Below, in pieces: positions 18,001-27,667 of a stretch of 64,000 nucleotides of DNA. The stretch is from CAWJHE01 sp963842455 (GTDB lineage Bacteria > Chloroflexota > Anaerolineae > Anaerolineales > UBA4823): the NCBI GenBank assembly GCA_963842455.1, contig CAWJHE010000006.1:186001-250000 (forward strand). The letters run 5' to 3'. Below the pieces are notes generated by a model, which worked only from the letters and a program-made list of their open reading frames with translations, made no database searches and was not told where the DNA came from. The position numbers and the translations under genes were made by a program. The first letter of the stretch is position 1. Every line of letters begins with the position of its first letter.

Positions 18001-18017
18001 AATTCAGTCGTTGAATT
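18001..18017. promoter_or_regulatory. Candidate operator for the EPS regulator
   Basis: A perfect inverted repeat AATTCA-N5-TGAATT lies between the -10 box and the start codon of the MarR-type regulator and overlaps the -10 by three bases. Binding there would block transcription. Its size and symmetry suit a winged-helix dimer. Confidence 0.5.
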
Positions 18018-18042
18018 ATAACCCGCGTTGGGAATAGGTCAA
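18015..18042 (-). promoter_or_regulatory. Promoter of the EPS regulator operon
   Basis: On the minus strand TTGACC (18037-18042) and consensus TATAAT (18015-18020) are 16 bases apart. The start codon is only about 20 bases from the -10, so the mRNA has a very short leader. Confidence 0.65.
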
Positions 18043-18050
18043 GGATGATT

Positions 18051-20228
18051 TCACTTGCACTGGTGAGGTGTGTCGCGTGGCATAAGGATCTGGATGCTTA
18101 TCCCTCTGAGCGTTGTTCTGGGTTTGTAATAGCAAAGAATGGATTTAGAAACCTGCTCCACCCAGGCATTGTTTTCTTCAGCAAAACGCTGATCACTTTG
18201 TTTATCGGTGATATAGATTGGTTCGCTGATGATCAATCCGAAGCGTTGGTTGGCTAAATCATTGTGAAACTTTTCCAGATATTCCTGATTGTTTGACATA
18301 GCCATTTCCATGAGAAAGACTCGTTCGTATTCGGGAATGAGCTTAACGTCTTGTATGTACCCAAAGGTTAGGAAGTGCCGGTTAGTCAGAAATAAAACTT
18401 CCTTGTTGTTGGGATCTAATGATTTGATAGCACGTGAAATAACTCTTAAGCCGCGATCGATCTCATTTTGTGGTGGTAATTCGGATGAAGGAGCTCTAGA
18501 GATGAGAGTCAAGCTGACGGGAATGATCAGGCATAGAACCAGGCTGAATAGTCTTAATCTACCATGGAAATAGGGAGCGAAATCTGCTTCGGGTATGCCT
18601 TCCTTTTTCGTGGATTCACTCCAGTCAAGATCTGGAATCTGTGATTTCTGGATGGGTTGATCAGGCGCAAGTTGGTTGGAACTGATCAACAGGGTTGTGA
18701 CTAATAGTAGCGCCAGGTAAGCGTCTAAGTTATGTAGATTGCTCCCCCCGCCGATTTTGACGCTGACCACCAGCCCTCCAACAAACAAGACGAGCAGTAC
18801 AGTAAAAACTCCCAGCAGGCGAATGGGGTGAATCTCTTTCCAATGTGGAGCGCCAGAACCTCTGGAGATTAGTTTGCTCCAAATCAACAGCCACAAAGGT
18901 AAGGAAACCAGAATTGCTCCGGGGAGAATCCCTAAGGGATAGGTTGAGCTGGGCCAAAGCCGGTACCACAGCAAATCGGAGCTGAAACTGGATGTGAAAT
19001 CTTTGGTGGAATTGCCAGACCAAAAGATATAAAGGTTCTGAGCAGCATAGGCCATCGCAGTCCCAAATATTGTCCATGCAACGGATTTTAGACCGTATTG
19101 AATCGATGTCCCGGTCAGCAATTTCGGAGAATAAGGGACAGAGCTGTCTTGGGTGGAAGGTTTACCTTGGATGGGTTGCTCGATAAAGATCAGGATGGCA
19201 GCCAATAAGCCTGGAACCGGAAACCAGTTAACTCGGCTGATACCTGCCCATGCAGAGGCGGCTGCCACAAACAAAAGATTATGGGCAAGTCGGATAGCGG
19301 GTGAAGTCGATTTGCTTCGATTGAAACCCCACAGAACCAGGATCAGGGAAATTTGCAAATGGTAATAAACTGGACCAACCAGTAGGAATATGAATGCCCA
19401 CATGATGGTCAATAAACCGATTAAGGAGATTTTTTGGGGGAAGACAGATCGCTTGCTGATGAGAAATGAGGTTAGCAGGGTAATGGCCACCCAAAGGAAA
19501 ACCTGCCAGGCTCGGTGTAGTTCAAGCGAAGAGTTGGGAACCAAAAAGGGAAGCGCCTGCAACAGGTAGCGGCTTGGATGGAGAACGGTTGGAGTTGCGT
19601 CAATTCCATATATCTTTTCCGAAAAGAATAGAGACGCATAATAATAGCGGCTGGTCTCGGACCAGGACAGTGTAAAAGGGTAGGGGGAAATGTCTTGAAA
19701 GTATGAAAAAACGATGTAAAAAAAACCAGAGATCAAGAAAGAAATGCCCAACCAATGAAACCAACGAAGCTGGTTGTGTGTATGTGACCGTAGACTCCAT
19801 GCTTTAATCAAGAAGCTTACACTGACAGCTGTAAGCCAGAACAGAAAAAATCGGGTGAAGGGGAGAGGAAAAAAACGGCCGTTTGGATTTAAGACCAGGT
19901 AGGTGAACGCAGCGATGGCTCCCAGGGATAAAAAAAGATTTACCCACCGTAAATGGGATAAAGCCGAGACAATGGAGCGAATTGTTGACCGAATTTTCCC
20001 ATAAATAGCCCCCTGGCAAAGAAACAAGAGCACAATTTCCAAAAGGATCAAACTGGCATTCACAGTAACAGCACTCATCCATCTGATTGAACCTGGGATA
20101 AATCCTTGTTGGATGGCCTGCATAGTAAATTGGATCAATCCTGCGCTATGGATGAGAATAGTAAATAGAATCAACCAGCGGAATATTTTCCGGTCATCAG
20201 ATGCTTCGATTTTTGGAAAAAGTTTCAT
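18051..20228 (-). CDS. Large polytopic membrane protein of unknown function
   Basis: This 725-residue protein has about a dozen hydrophobic segments (for example IFRWLILFTILIHSAGLIQF and FFLFWLTAVSVSFLIKAW) and a soluble C-terminal tail of about 150 residues. The layout of many membrane spans plus an extracytoplasmic tail (NKEVLFLTNRHFLTFGYI) resembles GT-C glycosyltransferases, and it lies among polysaccharide genes. I cannot identify a GT-C catalytic motif with confidence, so it stays a putative glycosyltransferase or polymer-processing protein. It ends just upstream of the regulator promoter. Confidence 0.75.
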   Translation of the reverse strand: MKLFPKIEASDDRKIFRWLILFTILIHSAGLIQFTMQAIQQGFIPGSIRWMSAVTVNASLILLEIVLLFLCQGAIYGKIRSTIRSIVSALSHLRWVNLFLSLGAIAAFTYLVLNPNGRFFPLPFTRFFLFWLTAVSVSFLIKAWSLRSHTHNQLRWFHWLGISFLISGFFYIVFSYFQDISPYPFTLSWSETSRYYYASLFFSEKIYGIDATPTVLHPSRYLLQALPFLVPNSSLELHRAWQVFLWVAITLLTSFLISKRSVFPQKISLIGLLTIMWAFIFLLVGPVYYHLQISLILVLWGFNRSKSTSPAIRLAHNLLFVAAASAWAGISRVNWFPVPGLLAAILIFIEQPIQGKPSTQDSSVPYSPKLLTGTSIQYGLKSVAWTIFGTAMAYAAQNLYIFWSGNSTKDFTSSFSSDLLWYRLWPSSTYPLGILPGAILVSLPLWLLIWSKLISRGSGAPHWKEIHPIRLLGVFTVLLVLFVGGLVVSVKIGGGSNLHNLDAYLALLLVTTLLISSNQLAPDQPIQKSQIPDLDWSESTKKEGIPEADFAPYFHGRLRLFSLVLCLIIPVSLTLISRAPSSELPPQNEIDRGLRVISRAIKSLDPNNKEVLFLTNRHFLTFGYIQDVKLIPEYERVFLMEMAMSNNQEYLEKFHNDLANQRFGLIISEPIYITDKQSDQRFAEENNAWVEQVSKSILCYYKPRTTLRGISIQILMPRDTPHQCK

Positions 20229-20266
20229 AAGATTGTTTTTATTGGCTTCTCACTTATGTTTATAGG

Positions 20267-21250
20267 TTACTTTTTGTTGACCAGGGCAGGGACAAAAAAG
20301 GCTCCCGGCAGGCTGGCCAGCATAACGATGGTCCGAAATACTAGCGCCAGAGTCAGGCTGTTCTGAATACTGACACCGCCAAAACTTGAAAAAACGAAGG
20401 TTATTGATACTTCTTGAAGGCCATATCCATTGATAGAAAATGGAAGTAAGATCACAAAATAGACCAGGCTATACAATCCTGCGACCGCCCAATAAGATAT
20501 GTCTTCTCCCAATCCATTCAATATTAACCATTGAACGCCAAAAAAACATAGCATATGCAGCCAGGTGTAAATGAATGACTTCAAAAGAACCAGGGGACTG
20601 GATCGCCAGATTGAAATTGCCTCGATGAAGCGTATGGTTAGATTCTTCAATCCGTTCCATAACTTCTCGCTCCAGGCGGCTATTCCCATTACCAGGAAAA
20701 ACCGGTCGTGATGCAAAGATAGCCCAATCTGGTTGGCGGCGAAAAAACTTGGAAGTCCAAATGGAACAACCATAAGCATCCCTGCCATACCAACCAGGCG
20801 GTCAACCACAAGAGAAGCTGCGCTGATCGCTGGATCTAATTTTAACTGGATAGCTCCAGCCAGGCGGACCATATCACCGCCAATTGTCGTAGGTAGGAAA
20901 TTGGTCGCAAAAAGCCCCGCAAAAGTCAGGCGAATACTTGGCAGGATGCTTAGCTGGGGATTGGCTCTGCTTAGTAGAACATGCCAGCGACCAGCCACTG
21001 CAAAACGAGAAAGCATCATTAAACCCAGAGCGAAAATTAGATGCCCCGGTGGAATCCTTTGCAATGCTTCTCCAATCTCTTGCCAACCCTGCTGACTGAG
21101 TAAAACCACCAACAGAATCAGGGTTAAGGTCGTTCCGGCGATGCGCAACAACCTGCCACCAGATGGTTTTTTTATCGCTTTAGGCTCCATGTTTGCGTAC
21201 TTTATCTGCAAATTTTGACAGGGATTTGTTAAAGAGAGGATGATTTCCAC
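20267..21250 (-). CDS. Lysylphosphatidylglycerol synthase TM region / UPF0104-family flippase-like protein
   Basis: This integral membrane protein of about 327 residues has eight or so hydrophobic segments. The family signature LFATNFLPTTIGGDMVRLAGAI is followed by AASLVVDRLVGMAGML, and GLYSLVYFVILLPFSINGYGLQE lies near the end. Relatives are often found beside DPM1-type GT2 enzymes and may flip polyprenyl-linked sugars. That is the arrangement here, with the GT2 gene directly upstream. The start is uncertain: GTG 21250, 12 bases after the previous stop, or ATG 21190. Confidence 0.82.
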   Translation of the reverse strand: MEIILSLTNPCQNLQIKYANMEPKAIKKPSGGRLLRIAGTTLTLILLVVLLSQQGWQEIGEALQRIPPGHLIFALGLMMLSRFAVAGRWHVLLSRANPQLSILPSIRLTFAGLFATNFLPTTIGGDMVRLAGAIQLKLDPAISAASLVVDRLVGMAGMLMVVPFGLPSFFAANQIGLSLHHDRFFLVMGIAAWSEKLWNGLKNLTIRFIEAISIWRSSPLVLLKSFIYTWLHMLCFFGVQWLILNGLGEDISYWAVAGLYSLVYFVILLPFSINGYGLQEVSITFVFSSFGGVSIQNSLTLALVFRTIVMLASLPGAFFVPALVNKK

Positions 21251-21262
21251 CCTGAAGATTTT

Positions 21263-22228
21263 TCATGGTTTCTGTTCTTGCCCGGCTTTCATGATCTGCC
21301 GGATTGTGTAAGTTGGTTTGCGTTGTGACTCATGGTAAGTGCGTACCAACAGCTCGGCAATCAAACCCATTAGAATGGATTGGAAACCCAGGATGACAAA
21401 CATGATGCTCATTGAAAAGAATGGCGATTCGAGTACGGAGATACCAAACCAGACTCTGCGCACAAAGAGAAAGAATAAAACTGCTGAGCTGAGTGCAATG
21501 AGAGATATACCTGCGCCGCCAAACAAATAGATAGGTTTGTTGGCATAACTCAACAAGAACTTCACTGTGAAAAGGTCCAAGATCACCTTTAGTGTGCGCG
21601 TTAGACCGTATTTGGTTTTTCCATATTTTCTGGCATGATGGTGAACAGGGACTTCGATAAGCTTTGCACCTACGGAAGAAGCGTATGCCGGAATAAATCG
21701 ATGCATCTCCCCGTATAAACGAAAACTGGTTAAGACCTCTCGCCGGTACGCCTTCAGGGTACAGCCATAATCGTGCAGATGAACACCCGTAACCGTAGAA
21801 ATCATCCAATTCGCAATACGAGATGGTAGGGTTCGGGTTAAAAAGGTGTCTTGCCGGTTGACCCTCCATCCACTGACTACATCGTAACCTTGCTGGATTT
21901 TTTCCAGCATCAATGGAATATCATGTGGGTCATTCTGCAAATCTGCATCCATCAAGATGATAATTTCGCCTGCAGCATGGTCAATCCCGGCAGCGATTGC
22001 GGCAGTCTGACCAAAATTGCGGCGAAAAAAGACCACAACTACATGCTCTGGATCATCTTTCGCTAAATCCGAAAGCTTTTGGTAGCTGTTATCGGTGCTG
22101 CCATCATCCACATAAACGACTTCCCAGGTCAAGCCCGCTTGGCTTTCCAACGCAGAATGAATGGCCTGGTGAAGATCATCCAAACTATCGTATTCGTTGA
22201 ATACTGGAATGACAATCGATAAATCCAT
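21263..22228 (-). CDS. DPM1/GtrB-like glycosyltransferase family 2 with C-terminal membrane segments
   Basis: This polyprenyl-phosphate sugar transferase has about 321 residues. It shows the GT-A motifs LSIVIPVFNEYDSLDDL, VVYVDDGSTD, ILMDADLQNDPHD and GWRVNRQD, followed by two C-terminal hydrophobic hairpins (YLFGGAGISLIALSSAVLFF). I start at ATG 22228, which has AGGAGC close upstream. An ATG at 22300 would add 24 residues without homology-like character. The product is expected to be an undecaprenyl-phosphate-linked sugar used outside by GT-C enzymes. Confidence 0.88.
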   Translation of the reverse strand: MDLSIVIPVFNEYDSLDDLHQAIHSALESQAGLTWEVVYVDDGSTDNSYQKLSDLAKDDPEHVVVVFFRRNFGQTAAIAAGIDHAAGEIIILMDADLQNDPHDIPLMLEKIQQGYDVVSGWRVNRQDTFLTRTLPSRIANWMISTVTGVHLHDYGCTLKAYRREVLTSFRLYGEMHRFIPAYASSVGAKLIEVPVHHHARKYGKTKYGLTRTLKVILDLFTVKFLLSYANKPIYLFGGAGISLIALSSAVLFFLFVRRVWFGISVLESPFFSMSIMFVILGFQSILMGLIAELLVRTYHESQRKPTYTIRQIMKAGQEQKP

Positions 22229-22329
22229 ACATTGCTCCTGGTTTTCCGGTTGAATTATAACCGGAACCGGAGAATTGACGAAATGCCTTGATGGGATCAT
22301 TAGACAAGCGCTGAGATTTTTTGCGGATG

Positions 22330-23952
22330 CTAATCGTGAGTTTGATTTTTCTTTTGTCTTGCCCAGTCCCAGAGGACAACCAGGATTGCGCTTATCAATC
22401 CTGCAGCGATTGTTTCGAACAGACCATCAACAGGCCAATTAAAGCCCAGGTAACGTCGCATATACCAGGGAATGAACCAGGCCAAAATTGAAGCTATTCC
22501 CAGGCCAAAGCGTCTCAGCCAGGGATCGTTGATCCGGCGATGTTCATACCATGCCCAGGCTGCCAGGCTGGCCTGGATGCCTAAGAAGGCTACTCGATAA
22601 CGCGGGTTATCCCACATATCTCCCCCGCCGCGAAATGAGGCAATCAGAATGCTTATCCAGGCTGCCAGGCTAATCACTCTGGCTAAGTGTTGATTCCCAT
22701 TGCGCCGAAAAGCCAGGAATGGGCTGTAGGCTAACAAGATTAGCAAAAGCGTCCAACCGATTGAACGAAAGGCAGTTATCCAAGGCCAGATAGGCGCCTG
22801 GCTGCCTACTACCAGGGCGGCTGGTAGAAAAGGCTGCAAAACACCATACCCCACGAGGATGGGAAGCTGCGCCCATTCGGGGACCATCTTAAAGGTTTTC
22901 TGGAGCCAGCCAGAAGCATGTTTGCTGAGCAACGCTTGCAGGCTGGCAGATTTGCGCAGCCACCAGGTGAGCATTTCCAGCGGGTTATTCATGCCTGCGG
23001 GTGTAAACTGGCGCAGAGTCAGCCATAACCCCAAAAGAGCCAACACAGCCAGCACCAGAATTGTTAACCATAAGCGCCATGAACTTGACTGAAAACGGAA
23101 CCTGGTTATGATCGATGCTGCTGCGAACAAGCCTAACAGTCCAACCAACATAGCAGCGAATGGGGGTGAGAAGGGAAAATAAAGTAGGAGAGGAATAATC
23201 AGCCAGGCTAATTGGGATGGCTTGCGTTCTTTTTGATAGACCAGAAAACCATAGAAGGCTACGATCCCAAGAGTAACCGTAAAAGCTTCTCGCATTTGAG
23301 AGCTTCCAATGAGTATAGCTTCCGGGAAAAAAGCCATGATCCAGGCAGCCAGACCAGCGATGCGATCATCCCATGCCCTGCGTGAAAAAGCCCAGGTGAA
23401 TGCAACAGCCAACGCAGAAAAACTGGCAGTTATCAGGACCATCAAGAGTGGGTGATGCGTGCTGCCTCCCAGAATCCGGTAAATGCCAGCACTGAGGAAC
23501 AATAGACCCCCGTATTGATCAGCAGCCCGATTATTTTGAAATGCACTCCATAAGGATTTGTCGGATTGGGCTAGTTTCCAGGCTACCGTATCGCGGTTTC
23601 CCGCATCAGCCATCACATATCCTGCAATTTCGGCCTGTGTACCATGCCCCCATTGAGGTAATGTGATAAACCACACCGCGCCAAAAGCCAATCTTAGTAC
23701 AGCGCTTATGATTACCAGCTTTATCAACCAGCCTGGAAGTTTTTCGCTCCGCAACAGCCATAACCCTCCATACAGGATACCGGCAGCCAGAGAAGTTAAA
23801 ATTAGAAATGAGCTCCAATTTTGCAGGGAAGAAAAATGATTAGACACCCAACAAAGCAAAGTGCTAATCACTATGATTCCCCCGGTATTTAAAAACCAAG
23901 GGATTGCTTTGTTTAGTGAATCTTTATTGGAAAGGGAGTTATTGGTCGTCAT
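22330..23952 (-). CDS. Polytopic membrane protein, GT39/ArnT-like
   Basis: This 540-residue protein has 11-13 hydrophobic segments. An early extracytoplasmic region contains acidic residues (YVMADAGNRDTVAWKLAQSD), and GGLLFLSAGIYRILGG lies before a run of helices. This matches the layout of GT-C, PMT/ArnT-like glycosyltransferases that use polyprenyl-phosphate sugars on the outer face of the membrane. The DPM1-like gene next to it would make that donor. It ends in a basic tail. The family assignment is by layout, not by a decisive motif. Confidence 0.72.
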   Translation of the reverse strand: MTTNNSLSNKDSLNKAIPWFLNTGGIIVISTLLCWVSNHFSSLQNWSSFLILTSLAAGILYGGLWLLRSEKLPGWLIKLVIISAVLRLAFGAVWFITLPQWGHGTQAEIAGYVMADAGNRDTVAWKLAQSDKSLWSAFQNNRAADQYGGLLFLSAGIYRILGGSTHHPLLMVLITASFSALAVAFTWAFSRRAWDDRIAGLAAWIMAFFPEAILIGSSQMREAFTVTLGIVAFYGFLVYQKERKPSQLAWLIIPLLLYFPFSPPFAAMLVGLLGLFAAASIITRFRFQSSSWRLWLTILVLAVLALLGLWLTLRQFTPAGMNNPLEMLTWWLRKSASLQALLSKHASGWLQKTFKMVPEWAQLPILVGYGVLQPFLPAALVVGSQAPIWPWITAFRSIGWTLLLILLAYSPFLAFRRNGNQHLARVISLAAWISILIASFRGGGDMWDNPRYRVAFLGIQASLAAWAWYEHRRINDPWLRRFGLGIASILAWFIPWYMRRYLGFNWPVDGLFETIAAGLISAILVVLWDWARQKKNQTHD

Positions 23953-23956
23953 AAGA

Positions 23957-25156
23957 TTAATCGATACCTTCTATGATCCGGCTAGCGCGTGCCTGCCAGG
24001 TATATTGGGTTACATCTTGGCGCGCCTGCCATGCCAGGCGCTTGCAGGTTTCTGGATCGGTTTGTAGCCTGGCTAATGTCGTTATCCAGGCCTGGAGATC
24101 ATTTGCAGGCAGCAAGATGGAATTCTTTTGGTTAAGGATTTCCTGTAAAACCGGTAAGTCACTGGAAAGAATGACACGTTGGCAGGCCATATATTCAAAG
24201 AGTTTCATTGGGCTAAGATACCGGGCAATATTTCCCCCAGAAGAAGCAGAAACGTATTCCTGGTAAGGCATCAGGAGTACGTCGCATGCAGCCTGGAGAC
24301 CAGGTAATTCGGAATTTGGGATAAAACCTGTCAAGAAAAGGTTGCTGAGATTTAGCATCCTGGCCTTTTGCTGTAACAATTGAACATCCTGCGGTTCTCC
24401 GCCCACAACCAGGAAATTAATTTGTGGTAACTTTGCAGCCATTTCGGTGAGCAGTTGAGTGCCTCGTCCGGGATACAGGTGACCGGTATAGCCCGCTGTA
24501 AATTGTGTGATAAAACTCTTTGGAATCGCTTGACGATCTGCCAGGATAGACAAAGGGCTTAAAAAGAGCTGTTCACGCGCCTGAATTGGCGTGGGTAAAT
24601 CCAGGTAGCGTTCCAGGTCGACTCCATCAGGGGCAACCTGGGTAAAGAAATTTTCCTGCGGAATCTGAAAATATTGATTAAGGTCCTTGTAAAGAGCATG
24701 AGTGATCACCACCATGCGCTTTGCTCCCTGTCCTTTTAGAAAGGTTCGAAATAAAACTGGGCCCATTTTCCCTTGCGGGAAATCGTGAATTTCAAAAATG
24801 GTTGGAACACCCTGAATACTGGCTAAGGCGGCTGCTTGTGGCAAGCGTGTATAAATCAGTTGTGCTCCCTGGTTTTGGGCATGCTGGATGGCTTTCCAAC
24901 TGAAATCATATCTTCTAAAGGCATTACGGGCACCAAGCCATTCAATGCTGAATGGCTGATGCAAGCCGTAGTGGCGCGCCAGGCTTTCCCAAGATCGTCC
25001 TGTTTCCGAAACTGAGTTTTTATTGGCAGGCGATTGAGGCGCGTACAGATAGACTTGATGACCCAGCTCACTGAACGCCTGGGCCATTTTCATAACCTGG
25101 AGGGTGTTGGCACGCCGGGCGGGAATTTCAGTTGGGGCAATCATTGCGATTTTCAT
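23957..25156 (-). CDS. Glycosyltransferase family 4
   Basis: This 399-residue GT-B glycosyltransferase starts MKIAMIAPTEIPARRANTLQVMKMAQAF. It has IHDFPQGKMG, the hinge VAPDGVDLERYLDL, GYTGHLYPGRGTQLLTEMA and the donor loop YLSPMKLFEYMACQRVIL. It overlaps the end of the flippase gene by ATGA when that gene is read in its corrected frame. Predicted to act in the cytoplasm; donor and acceptor are unknown. Confidence 0.88.
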   Translation of the reverse strand: MKIAMIAPTEIPARRANTLQVMKMAQAFSELGHQVYLYAPQSPANKNSVSETGRSWESLARHYGLHQPFSIEWLGARNAFRRYDFSWKAIQHAQNQGAQLIYTRLPQAAALASIQGVPTIFEIHDFPQGKMGPVLFRTFLKGQGAKRMVVITHALYKDLNQYFQIPQENFFTQVAPDGVDLERYLDLPTPIQAREQLFLSPLSILADRQAIPKSFITQFTAGYTGHLYPGRGTQLLTEMAAKLPQINFLVVGGEPQDVQLLQQKARMLNLSNLFLTGFIPNSELPGLQAACDVLLMPYQEYVSASSGGNIARYLSPMKLFEYMACQRVILSSDLPVLQEILNQKNSILLPANDLQAWITTLARLQTDPETCKRLAWQARQDVTQYTWQARASRIIEGID

Positions 25157-26509
25157 CCTGCCTGTTCACCTTTCTTCAGCAATTGTCTTATTTTTTGCCA
25201 GGAGATTAACGAGACAAGCCAGTAGAACGAAGCCAATAAACCAGCGCTCGCCAGGTACCCATAGCGAGGGATCAGAATGATTGCGGCTGATATTTTTAGT
25301 ATGGAAAGGATCAGGTTGACTTTTAACTGGAAAGTCTGCTCGCCCGAATGAAAGCAGGGCAATCCTTCGCCAAAAGAAAGTATCGGCAGCCAGATAGCCC
25401 ACTAAAAGGATCATCAACGCCGGGTAGGCGGGTAAGTATGCTTGGGTATAGATCAGGCTGATCAGCGGTCTTCCCAGAACTGCTAACGCCAGGGTTGCCA
25501 GTAAAGCATAACCACCGGCAAGAAGTGAACCCTGGCGTAGTATGTACCGGACATTTTTCCAGTTTTTCCGGCTCACTTCGCGGGACAATTCTGGATAGGT
25601 CACTTGAGGCAGGGGACTGGTAGGCAATTGAACCATATTAGCTAAGGCTAAGGCCAGCTTGTAATATCCGACTTCTGCGTTGGGGCGGAAAAATGATACC
25701 CAAAGGATTTCGCTGTCTTTTGTCACCAGGCTAATGGAGGCGCTTAGATTGGTGCTGATGGCAAAACGGGTTAATTCTTTGGCTCGTGGTTTTAGGATAT
25801 TCAGATTGACAATCCACCAACGGCTGCCCCAGCGTTGGCTTGCCTCTCTTAATGCATTGAATAGCAACCCGAATGCCCCAACAGCTTTTCCGACCATGTA
25901 AGCCAGCAGGATATGGGTCAGGTTTCCGTTCAGAAGGTAAGCCGCGACGATAACCAATAATGTAAAAATGCTTTGTAACACATTCCATCCCGCCAGCCGA
26001 CGGAAGCGGTCGTTGATTTGTAGTAACCCGGTAGAACTTTCGGTGATCAGATTGAAAAGGATGATGACTCCATAAAAAGTGAACTGATCTGCCAGGGAGA
26101 TATCTTTAGAAAAATATTGGGCTCCCAGAGGCGACAAGAGCCAAACCAGGCTAAACGCTACCAGTGAGGTGGCTATTTCAACCAATATGGCAACCTTGAA
26201 CACAGCTGCTGCTCGTTGCGAGTCTCGACTTTCTTCGAATTCCCCCACGTATTTTACAACCAGTTCACCCATGCGGAATGATGCCAGCTTGTTGATCACA
26301 CTGACAAACATAGTAATCGTTCCTAGGACCCCAAACATTTCCACACCCAAAAGACGAGCCGCCAGGATGCCCTGGATCATACTTAAAAGAGCAGAAACTC
26401 CCGTTGCACTGAAAAGGTAGCCGGAGTTTCGCATGACTCGGCGAAACAGCTCATTCTCCAAGAGATGAAGAAGCTGTTTAGGTAGCCTGGGAATTCGCTC
26501 GGAAGACAT
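25153..26509 (-). CDS. Wzx-like polysaccharide flippase (one frameshift)
   Basis: This oligosaccharide translocase of about 451 residues has the MATE/Wzx-type 12-14 helix layout (RRVMRNSGYLFSATGVSALL, RLLGVEMFGVLGTITMFVSV, LPTSPLPQVTYPELSREVSR). The raw frame goes astray after RADFPVK. Removing one T from the run at 25321-25324 restores VNLILSILKISAAIILIPRYG and ends in a TGA that overlaps the next gene's ATG. That coupling supports the corrected frame as the functional one. The uncorrected frame ends at 25166. Confidence 0.85.
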
Positions 26510-26568
26510 AGAGTGGTTGTGCCCAGGGTCTTACTGGGTAAAGAAGAACATCTGGGTTGCCATCCTGG

Positions 26569-27558
26569 TTATCTGGTGTCTACCTGCGCCGCCCACTCGC
26601 GTTCTGCCAGGTACCAGTTGACCATTTGGGCAATACCTTCTTTAAGCGAGACGCGAGGTTCCCAATTCAAAAGCCGCTTAGCTTTTTCCACGTTTGCACA
26701 ATTTGCTAACATATCCGCTGGGTGGGCAGGCAAGTGGGTCACATGGGCTTTCTTTCCAAGCAGACTTTCGATTTCTCGGATGAGATCATTAATTGTGATG
26801 GTTTCATGTCCGCCCAGGTTGATCACATCAAAACCGAGGGGCTTTAGACCAAGGATTGTGCCGCGGGCGATGTCGTCAATATAGGTAAAGCCGCGTGATT
26901 GATTACCATCCCCGTTCACCCGGACGGGTTGTCCTTCGTTGATCCATTGGGTGAATCGGAAGATAGACATATCTGGCCGGCCTGCCGGTCCATAGACTGT
27001 GAAATACCGGAAGATGGTTACATCTAATGCATTCAGGAAGTGATAGGCATGGCACAGGGCTTCTGCACCTTTTTTACTGGCTGCATAGGCTTGTAAAGGG
27101 TGATCACTATCTGCTGTTTCAGGTGTTGGCAGTGGGGCATCAGCGCCATAGATACTGGAGGTGGAAGCCAGCACGAACTTGGGTATTTGGTGAGCACGGC
27201 ACAACTCGAGCAAATTGAGTGTTCCGGTCACATTGGTGTCAACGTAGACCCATGGATTCTCGACTGATTGGCGGACTCCTGCCCTGGCTGCCAGGTTAAT
27301 GACGCCATCGATTTCGGATGGCTTTTCTTCCGAAATAAAGGCTTTGTCTTCAAATTTTTGCTTGTCAGCGATATCAAAAACATGAAAGTGAAAGTCTTTA
27401 TTTGCCTGTAGACTTTTGAGCCGCCAATGTTTAATGCGAACATCGTAAGCATCGTTGAGATTATCGATACCGATAACCGTGTGGCCATCTTCGAGGAGCA
27501 TCTGGCTGACGCGTGCTCCAATAAATCCAGCTGCACCAGTGACTAAATATTTACCCAC
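26569..27558 (-). CDS. UDP-sugar 4-epimerase (UDP-glucuronate/GalA epimerase-like SDR)
   Basis: This 329-residue extended SDR has YLVTGAAGFIGARVSQMLL, IGIDNLNDAYDVRIKHWRL (the DNLND pattern common in UDP-glucuronate 4-epimerases), INLAARAGVRQSVENPWVY, SSSIYG and YAASKKGAEAL (YxxxK). The start is GTG 27558 with GGAGG seven bases upstream. It lies downstream of a UDP-sugar 6-dehydrogenase gene, so a UDP-uronic acid is the likely substrate. Confidence 0.87.
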   Translation of the reverse strand: MGKYLVTGAAGFIGARVSQMLLEDGHTVIGIDNLNDAYDVRIKHWRLKSLQANKDFHFHVFDIADKQKFEDKAFISEEKPSEIDGVINLAARAGVRQSVENPWVYVDTNVTGTLNLLELCRAHQIPKFVLASTSSIYGADAPLPTPETADSDHPLQAYAASKKGAEALCHAYHFLNALDVTIFRYFTVYGPAGRPDMSIFRFTQWINEGQPVRVNGDGNQSRGFTYIDDIARGTILGLKPLGFDVINLGGHETITINDLIREIESLLGKKAHVTHLPAHPADMLANCANVEKAKRLLNWEPRVSLKEGIAQMVNWYLAEREWAAQVDTR

Positions 27559-27615
27559 GCTGAAACCTCCATTCTTGATTGCCTTCCATCAGGCAAATGC
27601 TTGGATTGACAAGTT

Positions 27616-27647
27616 CACCCTCACCTGTGGGGAAACAGGCGAGGGTG
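27616..27647 (-). repeat. Intergenic hairpin between the UDP-sugar dehydrogenase and epimerase genes
   Basis: Two 13-base arms (27616-27628 and 27635-27647) flank a 6-base loop. On the minus-strand RNA every position pairs, with one G-U, while the plus strand has an A-C mismatch there. That points to an RNA structure in the operon transcript. No U-run follows, so processing or stability control is likelier than termination. Confidence 0.55.
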
Positions 27648-27667
27648 ATAAAAGTACGAAAGATTTT

